A stretch of DNA of 64,000 nt from Maledivibacter sp. Lineage in GTDB: Bacteria > Bacillota > Clostridia > Peptostreptococcales > Caminicellaceae. The position numbers and the translations under genes are program-made. The stretch spans positions 31,100 through 95,099 of the forward strand of contig JAOASB010000012.1 of assembly GCA_025210375.1 (NCBI GenBank). Reading direction: 5' to 3'. Shown in pieces: positions 9,515 to 17,832 of this stretch (position 1 is its first letter; each line of letters begins with the position of its first letter). A model generated the notes under the pieces. That model ran no database searches and was not told where the DNA came from. It saw only the letters and a list, made by a program, of their open reading frames with translations.

Positions 9515-10117
9515 ATGAAAATGATATTATCGTCAAAAAACAAACATAAGCTGAAGGAAATAGGTGAAATACTCAAAAACCTAGATATTCAGCTTGTATC
9601 AATGGACGAAGCCGGTCTAGGTAGCCTTGAGGTAGTAGAGGATGGAGAAACCTTTGAAGAGAACTCTATGAAAAAGGCCATTGTGGTTATGGAAAAAACC
9701 AATACTGTCACTATAGCCGATGATTCAGGGTTAGAGGTAGATTACCTAGGTGGAAGACCAGGAGTTTATTCTGCACGATTTGCTGGAGAAAATGCTATGG
9801 ATAAGGATAATAATAAAAAGTTATTAAAAATGTTAGATGGAGTTTCCAATAATGATAGATCGGGAAGATTTGTATCAGTAATATCAGCTGCATTTCCCGA
9901 TGGAAGAAGGATTAGCGTAAGAGGAGAATGTGAAGGAATAATAGGTCTAGAAGAAAAGGGTTTACAAGGTTTTGGATATGATCCTTTATTTATAGTTCCG
10001 GAGTATAATAAAACCTTTGCTGAACTTGGAAGTGATATAAAAAATGAAATTAGTCATAGAGCTAAAGCCCTTGAAAAATTCAAAATAGAACTTGAAAGTA
10101 TGTTAGGTAAAAAGTGA
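9515..10117 (+). CDS. rdgB: XTP/dITP diphosphatase (HAM1/RdgB family)
   Basis: Hydrolyses non-canonical purine triphosphates (XTP, dITP, ITP) to monophosphates, cleaning the nucleotide pool. The 200-residue length matches the family. Motifs: N-terminal SSKNKHKLKEI substrate-binding stretch, TIADDSGLEVDYLGGRPG with catalytic Asp pair, YSARFAG, GFGYDPLFIVP, and the C-terminal ISHRAKALEKF. Its TGA overlaps the ATG of the next gene by one base, so translation is likely coupled. Confidence 0.95.
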   Translation: MKMILSSKNKHKLKEIGEILKNLDIQLVSMDEAGLGSLEVVEDGETFEENSMKKAIVVMEKTNTVTIADDSGLEVDYLGGRPGVYSARFAGENAMDKDNNKKLLKMLDGVSNNDRSGRFVSVISAAFPDGRRISVRGECEGIIGLEEKGLQGFGYDPLFIVPEYNKTFAELGSDIKNEISHRAKALEKFKIELESMLGKK

Positions 10118-10590
10118 TGAAGATTGGATTAATTAGTGATACCCATGGGGATGTTTTTAGTGGTGAGAAAGCCATAAAGGCCATGGGTGATGTTGATTTG
10201 ATTCTACATGCTGGGGACACATATAGTGACGCTAAATTATTGCAAAAAATTACTGGCATTGATGTGGTAGCAGTAAAAGGTAACACGGACTTTGATTGTG
10301 AAGCAGATTCAGAAACTATTTTAACTATTGAAGATAAAAAGATATTTTTAACCCATGGGCATAAATATAGTGTGAAATCTGGTATTTATAGATTGTATTA
10401 TAGAGCTTTAGAAACTAATTCGGACATTGTTGTTTTTGGACATAGCCATATTCCCATACATGTACAAGAAAATGGGATAGTTTTTATAAATCCAGGAAGT
10501 ACATCTATACCAAGGGGAGGGAGTAACCCCTCCTATGGCATAATTGATATATCAAAAAAAGATATAGAAATTAAGTTATATAGCTTGTAA
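10117..10590 (+). CDS. YfcE/MJ0936-family metallophosphoesterase
   Basis: Calcineurin-like phosphodiesterase (YsnB/YfcE type) with two metal ions. Metal-ligand motifs are in order: GLISDTHGD, ILHAGDTYS, VKGNTDFDCE, FLTHGHKYSV and VFGHSHIP. The 157-residue size is typical. The ATG at 10117 shares its A with the previous TGA; a GTG at 10114 in frame is an alternative. Last gene of the rph-rdgB operon. Confidence 0.92.
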   Translation: MKIGLISDTHGDVFSGEKAIKAMGDVDLILHAGDTYSDAKLLQKITGIDVVAVKGNTDFDCEADSETILTIEDKKIFLTHGHKYSVKSGIYRLYYRALETNSDIVVFGHSHIPIHVQENGIVFINPGSTSIPRGGSNPSYGIIDISKKDIEIKLYSL

Positions 10591-10665
10591 ATATATTTAT
10601 GGGTTGGAATAATGTATAAAAATCCATTCCTTAGCAAATAATTATAAAAAAAATCGTAAAAAATG

Positions 10666-10694
10666 TTGACGAAGGGCTATATATGTTGTATAAT
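10666..10694 (+). promoter_or_regulatory. Sigma-A promoter of the tRNA cluster
   Basis: TTGACG (10666-10671), 17-base spacer, TATAAT (10689-10694), 18 bases before the first tRNA. Confidence 0.88.
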
Positions 10695-10711
10695 AATTTT
10701 CGTCAGCTAAT

Positions 10712-10788
<77 letters not shown>

Positions 10789-10793
10789 GTTAT

Positions 10794-10867
10794 GCGGGTG
10801 TAGCTCAGTGGTAGAGCCCCGGCCTTCCAAGCCGGTTGCGAGGGTTCGATCCCCTTCACCCGCTCCA
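10794..10867 (+). tRNA. tRNA-Gly (TCC)
   Basis: Acceptor GCGGGTG/CACCCGC; anticodon arm CCGGC-CTTCCAA-GCCGG gives TCC; T-arm GGTTCGATCC; encoded TCCA end. Confidence 0.97.
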
Positions 10868-10869
10868 AT

Positions 10870-10946
10870 GTGCCCATAGCTCAGCAGGATAGAGCAACGG
10901 CCTTCTAAGCCGTGTGTCCGGGGTTCGAATCCCTGTGGGCACGCCA
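10870..10946 (+). tRNA. tRNA-Arg (TCT)
   Basis: Acceptor GTGCCCA/TGGGCAC; anticodon arm ACGGC-CTTCTAA-GCCGT gives TCT; GGTTCGAATCC T-arm; encoded GCCA end. Only two bases separate it from tRNA-Gly. Confidence 0.97.
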
Positions 10947-10965
10947 TAAATATTTTGAAAAACAT

Positions 10966-11042
10966 GGCGGCTGTCGTCAAGTGGTTAAGACACAGGATTG
11001 TGGCTCCTGTATGCGTGGGTTCGAATCCCATCAGCCGCCCCA
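10966..11042 (+). tRNA. tRNA-His (GTG)
   Basis: Eight-base-pair acceptor GGCGGCTG/CAGCCGCC including the extra G-1:C73 pair that marks tRNA-His; anticodon loop TTGTGGC gives GTG; GGTTCGAATCC T-arm; CCA encoded. Confidence 0.96.
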
Positions 11043-11055
11043 TTTTAAAAAATAT

Positions 11056-11131
11056 TGGGGATTAGCCAAGTCGGTAAGGCAACGGACTTTGACTCCGTCA
11101 TTCACAGGTTCGAGTCCTGTATCCCCAGCCA
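11056..11131 (+). tRNA. tRNA-Gln (TTG)
   Basis: Acceptor TGGGGAT/ATCCCCA; anticodon arm ACGGA-CTTTGAC-TCCGT gives TTG; GGTTCGAGTCC T-arm; encoded GCCA end. Confidence 0.96.
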
Positions 11132-11230
11132 TTTATACATAACTGACACTTGAATTTATATTAAATTTATAAATAATGATGCTTCTACATTTTTTATAAA
11201 TTTGATTACTTTAAAGTTAGTTATTGTTAT

Positions 11231-11306
11231 GACCCATTAGCTCAGTCGGTAGAGCACCTGACTTTTAATCAGGGTGTCCCGCGTTCGAGTCGCGGATGGG
11301 TCACCA
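11231..11306 (+). tRNA. tRNA-Lys (TTT)
   Basis: Acceptor GACCCAT/ATGGGTC; anticodon arm CCTGA-CTTTTAA-TCAGG gives TTT; CGTTCGAGTCG T-arm; encoded ACCA end. Separated from tRNA-Gln by a 99-base AT-rich spacer. Confidence 0.97.
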
Positions 11307-11326
11307 AAACATACAACATATTATAT

Positions 11327-11410
11327 GCGGGTATGGCGGAATTGGCAGACGCGCTAGACTTAGGATCTAGTGTCTTGTACGTGGGGGTTCAAGTCCCTCT
11401 ACCCGCACCA
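11327..11410 (+). tRNA. tRNA-Leu (TAG)
   Basis: Class II tRNA with long variable arm; acceptor GCGGGTA/TACCCGC; anticodon arm CTAGA-CTTAGGA-TCTAG gives TAG; GGTTCAAGTCC T-arm; encoded ACCA end. Confidence 0.96.
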
Positions 11411-11412
11411 GT

Positions 11413-11448
11413 AAAAAACTAAAAGCAAAATTGCTTTTAGTTTTTTTA
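11413..11448 (+). terminator. Terminator of the tRNA cluster
   Basis: AACTAAAAGCAA/TTGCTTTTAGTT stem followed by a T-run. The next 550 bases (11449-12005) are AT-rich; I see no gene in them. ATTTCTCAGAAAAAG (about 11865) only weakly resembles a CodY box. Confidence 0.9.
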
Positions 11449-12005
11449 AATTTTTGAAATTCCCAAGGAGTATAAATACCAATTAAATAATGAAAATTAA
11501 TGTCTTACTTCTTTCATTTTATTGAATATATATTAAATGTTTTCCTAAGATTTTGTTATAAATTAGATAAGGTCATATTTTTTAGAAAAAATCCGTTAAT
11601 ATTTTGAAACCACTGGTCTGGAAATAATAACCGTACTAAAGTATTAAGTTTTTGATAATAATATTAATAATAATTAAAAACCTGTACATACTAGTCGTTT
11701 CAATGGATATAGCCTGTGTAAAATTGTACCACCATTTAAACTATTGCTTTTTCAAGTGAATTTATTTATTATAGTTATTGTCAACAAAATGCGACAAATG
11801 CCATCATATGATCATAATTGTTTGAAAATTCAAGTCATTTGATATATAACAAATCAAAAAACAATTTCTCAGAAAAAGCTATTTCCATTGTATTAAAAAT
11901 CTATTGGATTGAATTTTTAAAGATTGTTTAATTTAGCTAAAATTTATAGGGGACCCTTAAAATTTAATATTTAGTAAAAAAATTATTTTTAGGGAGGAAA
12001 ACGTT

Positions 12006-13553
12006 ATGCTAAGAAATAAAAAAATCATAATGATTTTGTCAGCAGTAATGGTTTTTGCTTTAGTTTTAACTGCATGTGGCACAAAACCAGCTGAAGAAGG
12101 AAACCCAAGTGGAGATAAAGTGGAAAAGGATAATTTAGTTATTGCTCAAGGTGCAGATGCAAAATCCCTTGATCCCCATTCTACAAATGACCAACCATCT
12201 TCAAGGGTAAGCAAGCAAATTTATAATACTTTAGTTGAGTCAACTGTGGATATGGAATTAGTACCTGGTTTAGCTGAAAGTTGGAATCAAGTAGATGAAA
12301 CTACTTGGGAATTCAACATAAGAAAAGGTGTTAAATTCCACAATGGAGAAGAATTAAAAGCAAGTGACGTTAAATTCTCAATAGATAGAATGTTAGCATC
12401 TAAAAAAGTAGCCCATATAGTTGAGGCTATAGAATCCGTTGAAGTGGCAGATGATTATAAAGTTATTGTAAAAACTGCTGAGCCCTTCGGACCACTTTTA
12501 GCTCATTTATCCCATACTGCAACTTCAATTGTTAATGAGAAAGCTGTAACAGAAGCTGGAGAGAACTATGGACAAAATCCAGTGGGAACTGGCCCATTTA
12601 AGTTTACAAGTTGGGATGCTGGGGACAAGATAACTTTAGAAAGATTCGATGAATACTATAAGGGTGCAGCTAATGTTAAGACTGTTGTTTTCAGAAACAT
12701 TACTGAAGGAACCAACAGAACAATTGGACTTGAGACAGGTGAATTAGATATAGCCTATGAAATCGAACCAATCGATAAAGATAGAGTAGCAAATCATGAA
12801 AGTCTACAATTAATTGAAGGGCCTTCACTATCAATGAATTATATTGGTATGAACAATCAAAAAGAGCCATTCAACAACGATAAAGTTAGAAAAGCAATTA
12901 ATTATGCAATTGATGTTGATGAAATTATCACAGCCGTTGAAAATAATGCAGCTCAATTAGCAAATTCACCAATAGGACCTAGAGTTTTTGCACATAATGA
13001 TGCTATAAATGCATATGAATATAATCCAGAAAAAGCTAAAGAATTATTAAAAGAAGCTGGGTATGAAAACGGATTTAAGACTACAATCTGGACAAATGAT
13101 AGTCCAGTAAGAATGCAAATTGCTCAAATAGTACAAGCTAAATTAAAGGATATAGGAATCGAAGTTGTGATCGAGCCACTAGAGTGGGGAAGTTACTTAG
13201 AGAGAACTTCTAAGGGTGAACATGACATGTTTATTCTTGGATGGGTTACTGTAACAGCAGATCCTGATTACGGACTATACGCATTATACCACAGTACACA
13301 ACAGGGTGGAGCAGGTAACAGAAACTTCTACGCTAATGAAGAAGTAGATAAGCTTCTAGAAGAAGGTAGAACAGCTATAGATTCTGAAAAAAGAGCTGAG
13401 GCCTATAAGAAAGCTCAGGAAATCATAGTAGACAATGCGCCAGATGTACTGTTATACTACAAGACTCAAAATGTTGGAGCCCAAAAATCTGTTAAAGGAT
13501 TTGAATTACATCCAGCAGGACACCACAGTGTTTATGGTGTAAGCTTCGAGTAG
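12006..13553 (+). CDS. Peptide ABC transporter substrate-binding lipoprotein (SBP_bac_5, DppA/OppA-like)
   Basis: Captures di/oligopeptides (or nickel/other SBP_5 ligands) outside the membrane and delivers them to the permease encoded downstream. A lipoprotein signal with lipobox VLTACGT places the acylated Cys near residue 24. The mature part shows SBP_5 features: SLDPHSTNDQPS, LVPGLAESW, TWEFNIRKGVKFHNGE and NPVGTGPFKFTSW. The 515-residue length fits DppA-type proteins. A terminator and a hairpin separate it from the permease genes, suggesting that the binding protein is made in excess. Confidence 0.92.
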   Translation: MLRNKKIIMILSAVMVFALVLTACGTKPAEEGNPSGDKVEKDNLVIAQGADAKSLDPHSTNDQPSSRVSKQIYNTLVESTVDMELVPGLAESWNQVDETTWEFNIRKGVKFHNGEELKASDVKFSIDRMLASKKVAHIVEAIESVEVADDYKVIVKTAEPFGPLLAHLSHTATSIVNEKAVTEAGENYGQNPVGTGPFKFTSWDAGDKITLERFDEYYKGAANVKTVVFRNITEGTNRTIGLETGELDIAYEIEPIDKDRVANHESLQLIEGPSLSMNYIGMNNQKEPFNNDKVRKAINYAIDVDEIITAVENNAAQLANSPIGPRVFAHNDAINAYEYNPEKAKELLKEAGYENGFKTTIWTNDSPVRMQIAQIVQAKLKDIGIEVVIEPLEWGSYLERTSKGEHDMFILGWVTVTADPDYGLYALYHSTQQGGAGNRNFYANEEVDKLLEEGRTAIDSEKRAEAYKKAQEIIVDNAPDVLLYYKTQNVGAQKSVKGFELHPAGHHSVYGVSFE

Positions 13554-13594
13554 TATTAATAAGTTAAATGTAATTCTATGATAATTAAATAATA

Positions 13595-13623
13595 AAAAGT
13601 AGGACCCTAGGGTCCTACTTTTA
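13595..13623 (+). terminator. Terminator between binding protein and permease genes
   Basis: AAAAGTAGGACCC/GGGTCCTACTTTT stem with a very short loop and weak T-tail; likely partial, giving read-through to the permease genes. Confidence 0.8.
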
Positions 13624-13689
13624 CTTTGAAGAAGAAAAATTACAGAAAGTTAATTTCGTATACAAAAACGTAATAATTTATTAGATGTT

Positions 13690-13746
13690 CGCTTTTACAA
13701 ATTAATATTGGATATATATGTATATCCAAGTTGAGTTTTAAAAGCG
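13690..13746 (+). promoter_or_regulatory. Two-level hairpin in the leader of the permease genes
   Basis: Outer arms CGCTTTTACAA and TTTTAAAAGCG enclose an inner hairpin GGATATA-TATG-TATATCC. It lies 37 bases before the permease start and could be an mRNA processing or stability element. Confidence 0.45.
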
Positions 13747-13782
13747 AGTATCTTAATTGTAAAATTTGAAGGGAGGACAACA

Positions 13783-14712
13783 ATGAGTAAGTATATATTA
13801 AAAAGACTATTACTTCTTATACCAGTACTATTAGGTGTTACATTTATAGTTTTTACAATCATGTCACTTACACCTGGTGATCCTGCACAGCTAATGCTTG
13901 GAGAAAGTGCGCCACCGGAAGCAGTTCAGGAGCTTAGATCAGAAATGGGATTAGATGATCCATTCTTTGTACAATATTTTAGATTTGTTGGTAATGCAAT
14001 GAAGGGTGATTTTGGTAGATCCTATGCAACTAAAAGAGAAGTGTTTTCCGAAATATTTGCAAGATTCCCTAATACTTTGATATTAGCAGCAGTTGGTGTA
14101 GCTATAGCCGTTGCCATCGGTATACCTGTTGGTATAATATCAGCCACCAAACAGTACTCATTGATGGATAGTATAAGTATGATTGCAGCATTACTTGGGG
14201 TGTCTATGCCAAACTTTTGGCTAGGGATGATGCTTATACTGGTATTCTCTGTTGGACTAGGATGGCTTCCATTTGCGGGATTTGAAAGTGCCAAAAGTAT
14301 AATCTTACCAGCAATAACTTTGGGAACAGGAGCGGCGGCGATTATAACGCGTATGACTCGTTCCTCAATGCTTGAGGTTATAAGACAAGACTACATCAGG
14401 ACTGCAAGGGCCAAGGGTGTGGCTGAGAAAAAGGTTGTCAATAAACATGCTCTTAAAAACGCGCTTATTCCTGTTATCACTGTAGTTGGTCTACAGTTTG
14501 GATATTTACTAGGGGGAGCAGTTTTAACGGAGACAGTCTTTTCATGGCCAGGGGTAGGTAGATTGCTAGTTGAAGCTATTAGACAAAAAGATACCCCTAC
14601 AGTTTTAGCTTCAGTGGTTTTCATGGCTACAACTTTCAGTTTTGTTAACTTACTAGTTGATATATTATATGCATATGTTGATCCAAGAATTAAATCTCAA
14701 TATAGCAAGTAA
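13783..14712 (+). CDS. dppB: Peptide ABC transporter permease, DppB/OppB family
   Basis: First transmembrane subunit of the peptide importer. 309 residues with six predicted helices; the N-terminal helix (KRLLLLIPVLLGVTFIVF) is the family hallmark, followed by SLTPGDPAQ. The cytoplasmic EAA loop reads RTARAKGVAEKKVVNKHAL and contacts an ATPase. Start has GGGAGGACAAC in front. It forms an operon with dppC, D and F. Confidence 0.93.
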   Translation: MSKYILKRLLLLIPVLLGVTFIVFTIMSLTPGDPAQLMLGESAPPEAVQELRSEMGLDDPFFVQYFRFVGNAMKGDFGRSYATKREVFSEIFARFPNTLILAAVGVAIAVAIGIPVGIISATKQYSLMDSISMIAALLGVSMPNFWLGMMLILVFSVGLGWLPFAGFESAKSIILPAITLGTGAAAIITRMTRSSMLEVIRQDYIRTARAKGVAEKKVVNKHALKNALIPVITVVGLQFGYLLGGAVLTETVFSWPGVGRLLVEAIRQKDTPTVLASVVFMATTFSFVNLLVDILYAYVDPRIKSQYSK

Positions 14713-14737
14713 TTTTATTTGAAAAGGAGGTATAAAG

Positions 14738-15640
14738 ATGGCTTCAAATATAGGGCAAGGAACAGTGGCTGCTGTAAAGAAGAAAAATAAAAAAAGAAGT
14801 CAATGGGCTGAAGTATGGAGAAGATTAAAGAAAAATAAAATGGCTATGCTAGGCTTAGCCATATTAACTATATTAGTGTTAGCAGCAATATTTGCGGATT
14901 TTATAGCCGATTATGATGATGTGGTTGTTAGTATGGATCTTACAAATAAATTAAAGGGACCAAGTGCTGACCACTGGTTTGGGACTGACGAATTTGGTAG
15001 AGATATTTTTGCTAGAATGGTACATGGAGCTAGAGTATCCCTTAAGGTTGGTATTTTAGCTGTAGGTATATCTATAATAATAGGGGGTTCCCTAGGTGCG
15101 GTAGCAGGTTATTATGGTGGAAAACTGGATAATACAGTAATGAGAATTATGGATATTTTTCTAGCAATTCCTAGTATTCTTTTAGCCATTGCTATAGTTT
15201 CGGCTTTGGGACCGAGTCTCATGAACCTAATGATTGCCATTAGTGTATCTTCGGTACCCACCTATGCAAGGATAGTTAGAGCCTCAGTGCTTTCAATTAG
15301 AGATCAAGAATTTATCGAGGCTGCCAAGGCCATAGGGGCCAAGGACCTTAGAATAATCCTAAAACATATAATTCCAAATGCGTTGGCACCGGTTATAGTT
15401 CAGGGTACTTTAGGTGTTGCGAGTGCTATTCTTTCAACGGCGGGACTTAGCTTTATAGGGCTTGGGATACAGCCACCGGCACCGGAGTGGGGAGCAATGC
15501 TGGCAACGGGGAGACCTTATTTGAGATATGCATGGCACGTAACTACTTTCCCAGGACTTGCTATTATGATTACAATATTAGCCCTTAATCTTGTAGGTGA
15601 TGGTTTGAGGGATGCATTAGATCCAAGATTAAAGCAGTAA
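14738..15640 (+). CDS. dppC: Peptide ABC transporter permease, DppC/OppC family
   Basis: Second transmembrane subunit. 300 residues; a basic cytoplasmic N-terminus (KKKNKKRSQWAEVWRRLKKNK) precedes the first helix as in OppC/DppC. Contains HWFGTDEFGRDIFARMVHGA, the family signature, and an EAA loop EAAKAIGAKDLRIILKHI. Preceded by AAAAGGAGGT and placed 25 bases after dppB. Confidence 0.93.
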   Translation: MASNIGQGTVAAVKKKNKKRSQWAEVWRRLKKNKMAMLGLAILTILVLAAIFADFIADYDDVVVSMDLTNKLKGPSADHWFGTDEFGRDIFARMVHGARVSLKVGILAVGISIIIGGSLGAVAGYYGGKLDNTVMRIMDIFLAIPSILLAIAIVSALGPSLMNLMIAISVSSVPTYARIVRASVLSIRDQEFIEAAKAIGAKDLRIILKHIIPNALAPVIVQGTLGVASAILSTAGLSFIGLGIQPPAPEWGAMLATGRPYLRYAWHVTTFPGLAIMITILALNLVGDGLRDALDPRLKQ

Positions 15641-15679
15641 TTTATAGAGGAAAATCATTCTTAGGAGGGAGTGAAAAAA

Positions 15680-16672
15680 ATGAGCAAAAAAGAGCTTTTA
15701 AATATAGAAGACTTAACTATTCATTATATAACAGAAGACGGTACGGTAAATGCCGTTAATAATATAGATGTAAAACTTAATAAAGGCGAAACCCTAGGCT
15801 TAGTTGGAGAAACTGGTGCGGGTAAAACAACTACAGCACTTGGAATAATGAGACTAATACCAAATCCTCCAGGGAAAATAATGAGCGGGAAAATTGAATT
15901 TGAAGGTAAAGATTTATTAAATGTTCCAGAAGAGGAAATGAGAATGACTAGGGGAAATAAAATATCAATGATTTTTCAGGACCCTATGACTTCTTTAAAT
16001 CCCGTTATGACAGTTGGTGAACAGATTTCTGAGGTTATAGAAATTCACCAGGATTTAAATAAACAAGAGGCAATGAAAAAAGCAGAAGAGATGCTTGAGC
16101 TTGTTGGTATCCCAGGGGGAAGGGTAAACGATTATCCACACCAATTTTCAGGGGGTATGAAGCAAAGGGTGGTTATTGCTATATCACTTGCATGTAATCC
16201 CCAGCTTCTTATTGCAGATGAGCCAACTACAGCATTAGACGTTACTATTCAAGCTCAGGTTCTTGATTTAATGAACAATCTAAAGAAAGAATTTAATACC
16301 GCAATGATATTGATTACCCATGACCTAGGAGTTGTGTCAGAGGTTTGTGATAAGGTAGCTATAATGTATGCAGGTGAGATTATTGAAACCGCAACACTGG
16401 AGCAGTTGTTTGAGAATCCTAGACATCCTTATACATTAGGATTATTTGGTTCTATTCCAAACTTAGATGAAGAAACCGATAGATTGAAACCCATAAAAGG
16501 TTTAATGCCGGACCCTACTAATCTTCCTACAGGTTGTAAATTTCATCCTAGATGTCCATATGCTACGGATATATGTTCTAAACAATCACCAAAGGACACT
16601 GAAATCCAAGGTGGACATAGGGTTAAATGTTTAATATATGAAGGTCTTGTAGATGCGGAGGTGAAAAGATAA
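15680..16672 (+). CDS. dppD: Peptide ABC transporter ATP-binding protein, DppD/OppD family
   Basis: One of two ATPases energising import. Walker A GETGAGKTT, Q-loop ISMIFQDPMTSLNP, signature FSGGMKQRV, Walker B LLIADEPTTALD and the H-loop ITHD are all intact. The C-terminal oligopeptide-transporter domain carries the Cys motif GCKFHPRCPYATDIC. The ATG at 15680 is chosen over a GTG at 15671, which is too close to the AGGAGGG ribosome site. Its last A overlaps the next ATG. Confidence 0.93.
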   Translation: MSKKELLNIEDLTIHYITEDGTVNAVNNIDVKLNKGETLGLVGETGAGKTTTALGIMRLIPNPPGKIMSGKIEFEGKDLLNVPEEEMRMTRGNKISMIFQDPMTSLNPVMTVGEQISEVIEIHQDLNKQEAMKKAEEMLELVGIPGGRVNDYPHQFSGGMKQRVVIAISLACNPQLLIADEPTTALDVTIQAQVLDLMNNLKKEFNTAMILITHDLGVVSEVCDKVAIMYAGEIIETATLEQLFENPRHPYTLGLFGSIPNLDEETDRLKPIKGLMPDPTNLPTGCKFHPRCPYATDICSKQSPKDTEIQGGHRVKCLIYEGLVDAEVKR

Positions 16673-17634
16673 TGGCTGATAAAATATTAGAAGTAAGAAA
16701 TTTAAAGAAACACTTTAAGACTCCTAAGGGAATGCTACATGCAGTAGATGGAGTGGACTTTTCTATAGAAAGTGGTAAGACTCTTGGTATAGTCGGTGAG
16801 TCTGGTTGTGGAAAGTCAACTACGGGTAGAGTTGTGTTGAGACTTCTAGAGGCTACGGATGGAGACATTATCTTTGAAGGTAAGAATATTAGAATGTTCG
16901 ATAAAAAACAATTGAGGGAACTTCGTAGAGAAATGCAAATAATCTTTCAAGACCCCTTTGCATCTTTAAATCCAAGGATGACTGTTAGTGAGATCATTGG
17001 AGAACCGTTAATAATTCATGGTATTACTAAAAACAAAAATGAGCTTAGCAAAAAAGTTTCAGAGCTTATGGATACGGTTGGATTAGCTGATAGACTTGTA
17101 AATGCTTATCCTCATGAGCTTGATGGTGGAAGAAGGCAAAGGATAGGTATTGCCAGGGCACTTTCCTTAAACCCTAAATTTATAGTATGTGATGAACCAG
17201 TATCTGCCCTTGACGTTTCTATTCAGGCACAGGTACTAAATCTAATGCAGGATTTACAAAAAGAATTAGGACTTACTTATATGTTCATAACCCACGATTT
17301 ATCAGTGGTTAAACATTTTTCAGATGATATAGCGGTTATGTACCTTGGACAACTGGTTGAAAAAGCACCTGCAAGAGAACTGTTCAAGAATCCAGTTCAT
17401 CCATATACAAAGGCATTACTTTCAGCTATTCCTGTACCAAGCTTAAAAAACAAAAAAGAAAGAATAATCCTTAAGGGCGAGATCACATCTCCAGTTAATC
17501 CTAAGCCAGGATGTAGATTTGCTAAAAGATGTCCCCATGCAGATAAATGTACAAATGCAAATTCACAACCTGTATTAAAGGATATTGGAAATGAGCATTA
17601 TGTGGCTTGCCATATGGTAGATAAATTTATATAG
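16672..17634 (+). CDS. dppF: Peptide ABC transporter ATP-binding protein, DppF/OppF family
   Basis: Second ATPase. Walker A GESGCGKST, Q-loop MQIIFQDPFASLNPR, Walker B FIVCDEPVSALD and ITHD H-loop are present. The ABC signature reads ELDGGRRQRIGIARAL instead of the usual LSGGQ; an Asp replaces the first Ser of the signature, a variant I recall from some other OppF-type proteins. The C-terminal Cys motif GCRFAKRCPHADKC may bind an iron-sulphur cluster or zinc. Starts within the previous stop codon and ends just before a strong terminator. Confidence 0.92.
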   Translation: MADKILEVRNLKKHFKTPKGMLHAVDGVDFSIESGKTLGIVGESGCGKSTTGRVVLRLLEATDGDIIFEGKNIRMFDKKQLRELRREMQIIFQDPFASLNPRMTVSEIIGEPLIIHGITKNKNELSKKVSELMDTVGLADRLVNAYPHELDGGRRQRIGIARALSLNPKFIVCDEPVSALDVSIQAQVLNLMQDLQKELGLTYMFITHDLSVVKHFSDDIAVMYLGQLVEKAPARELFKNPVHPYTKALLSAIPVPSLKNKKERIILKGEITSPVNPKPGCRFAKRCPHADKCTNANSQPVLKDIGNEHYVACHMVDKFI

Positions 17635-17646
17635 TATAAACGATAA

Positions 17647-17690
17647 AATAATAGGGGTGTCTTTGAAGACATCCCTATTATTTATTTTTG
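17647..17690 (+). terminator. Terminator of the peptide transporter operon
   Basis: AATAATAGGGGTGTCTT paired with AGACATCCCTATTATT around TGA, followed by TATTTTTG. Confidence 0.9.
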
Positions 17691-17832
17691 ACAATACCCA
17701 TGGTGTAATCATATATACAAACCCCTTGAAACTATTGATAAAATATTCTGAATATGTTAATATAACTTAACAAACATCGGGTTAAAATTAAATAGGAGGA
17801 AGATATTGTTGATTTTAAGAGGGGGTGAAACT

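Noticed and set aside
11865..11879. Possible CodY box before the peptide-binding protein gene
   Set aside because: ATTTCTCAGAAAAAG differs from AATTTTCWGAAAATT at four positions, common by chance in AT-rich DNA.
12240..12720. Alternative frames inside the ABC transporter and other long genes
   Set aside because: These are shadows: they lack ribosome sites, overlap strongly conserved domains and have no family features.
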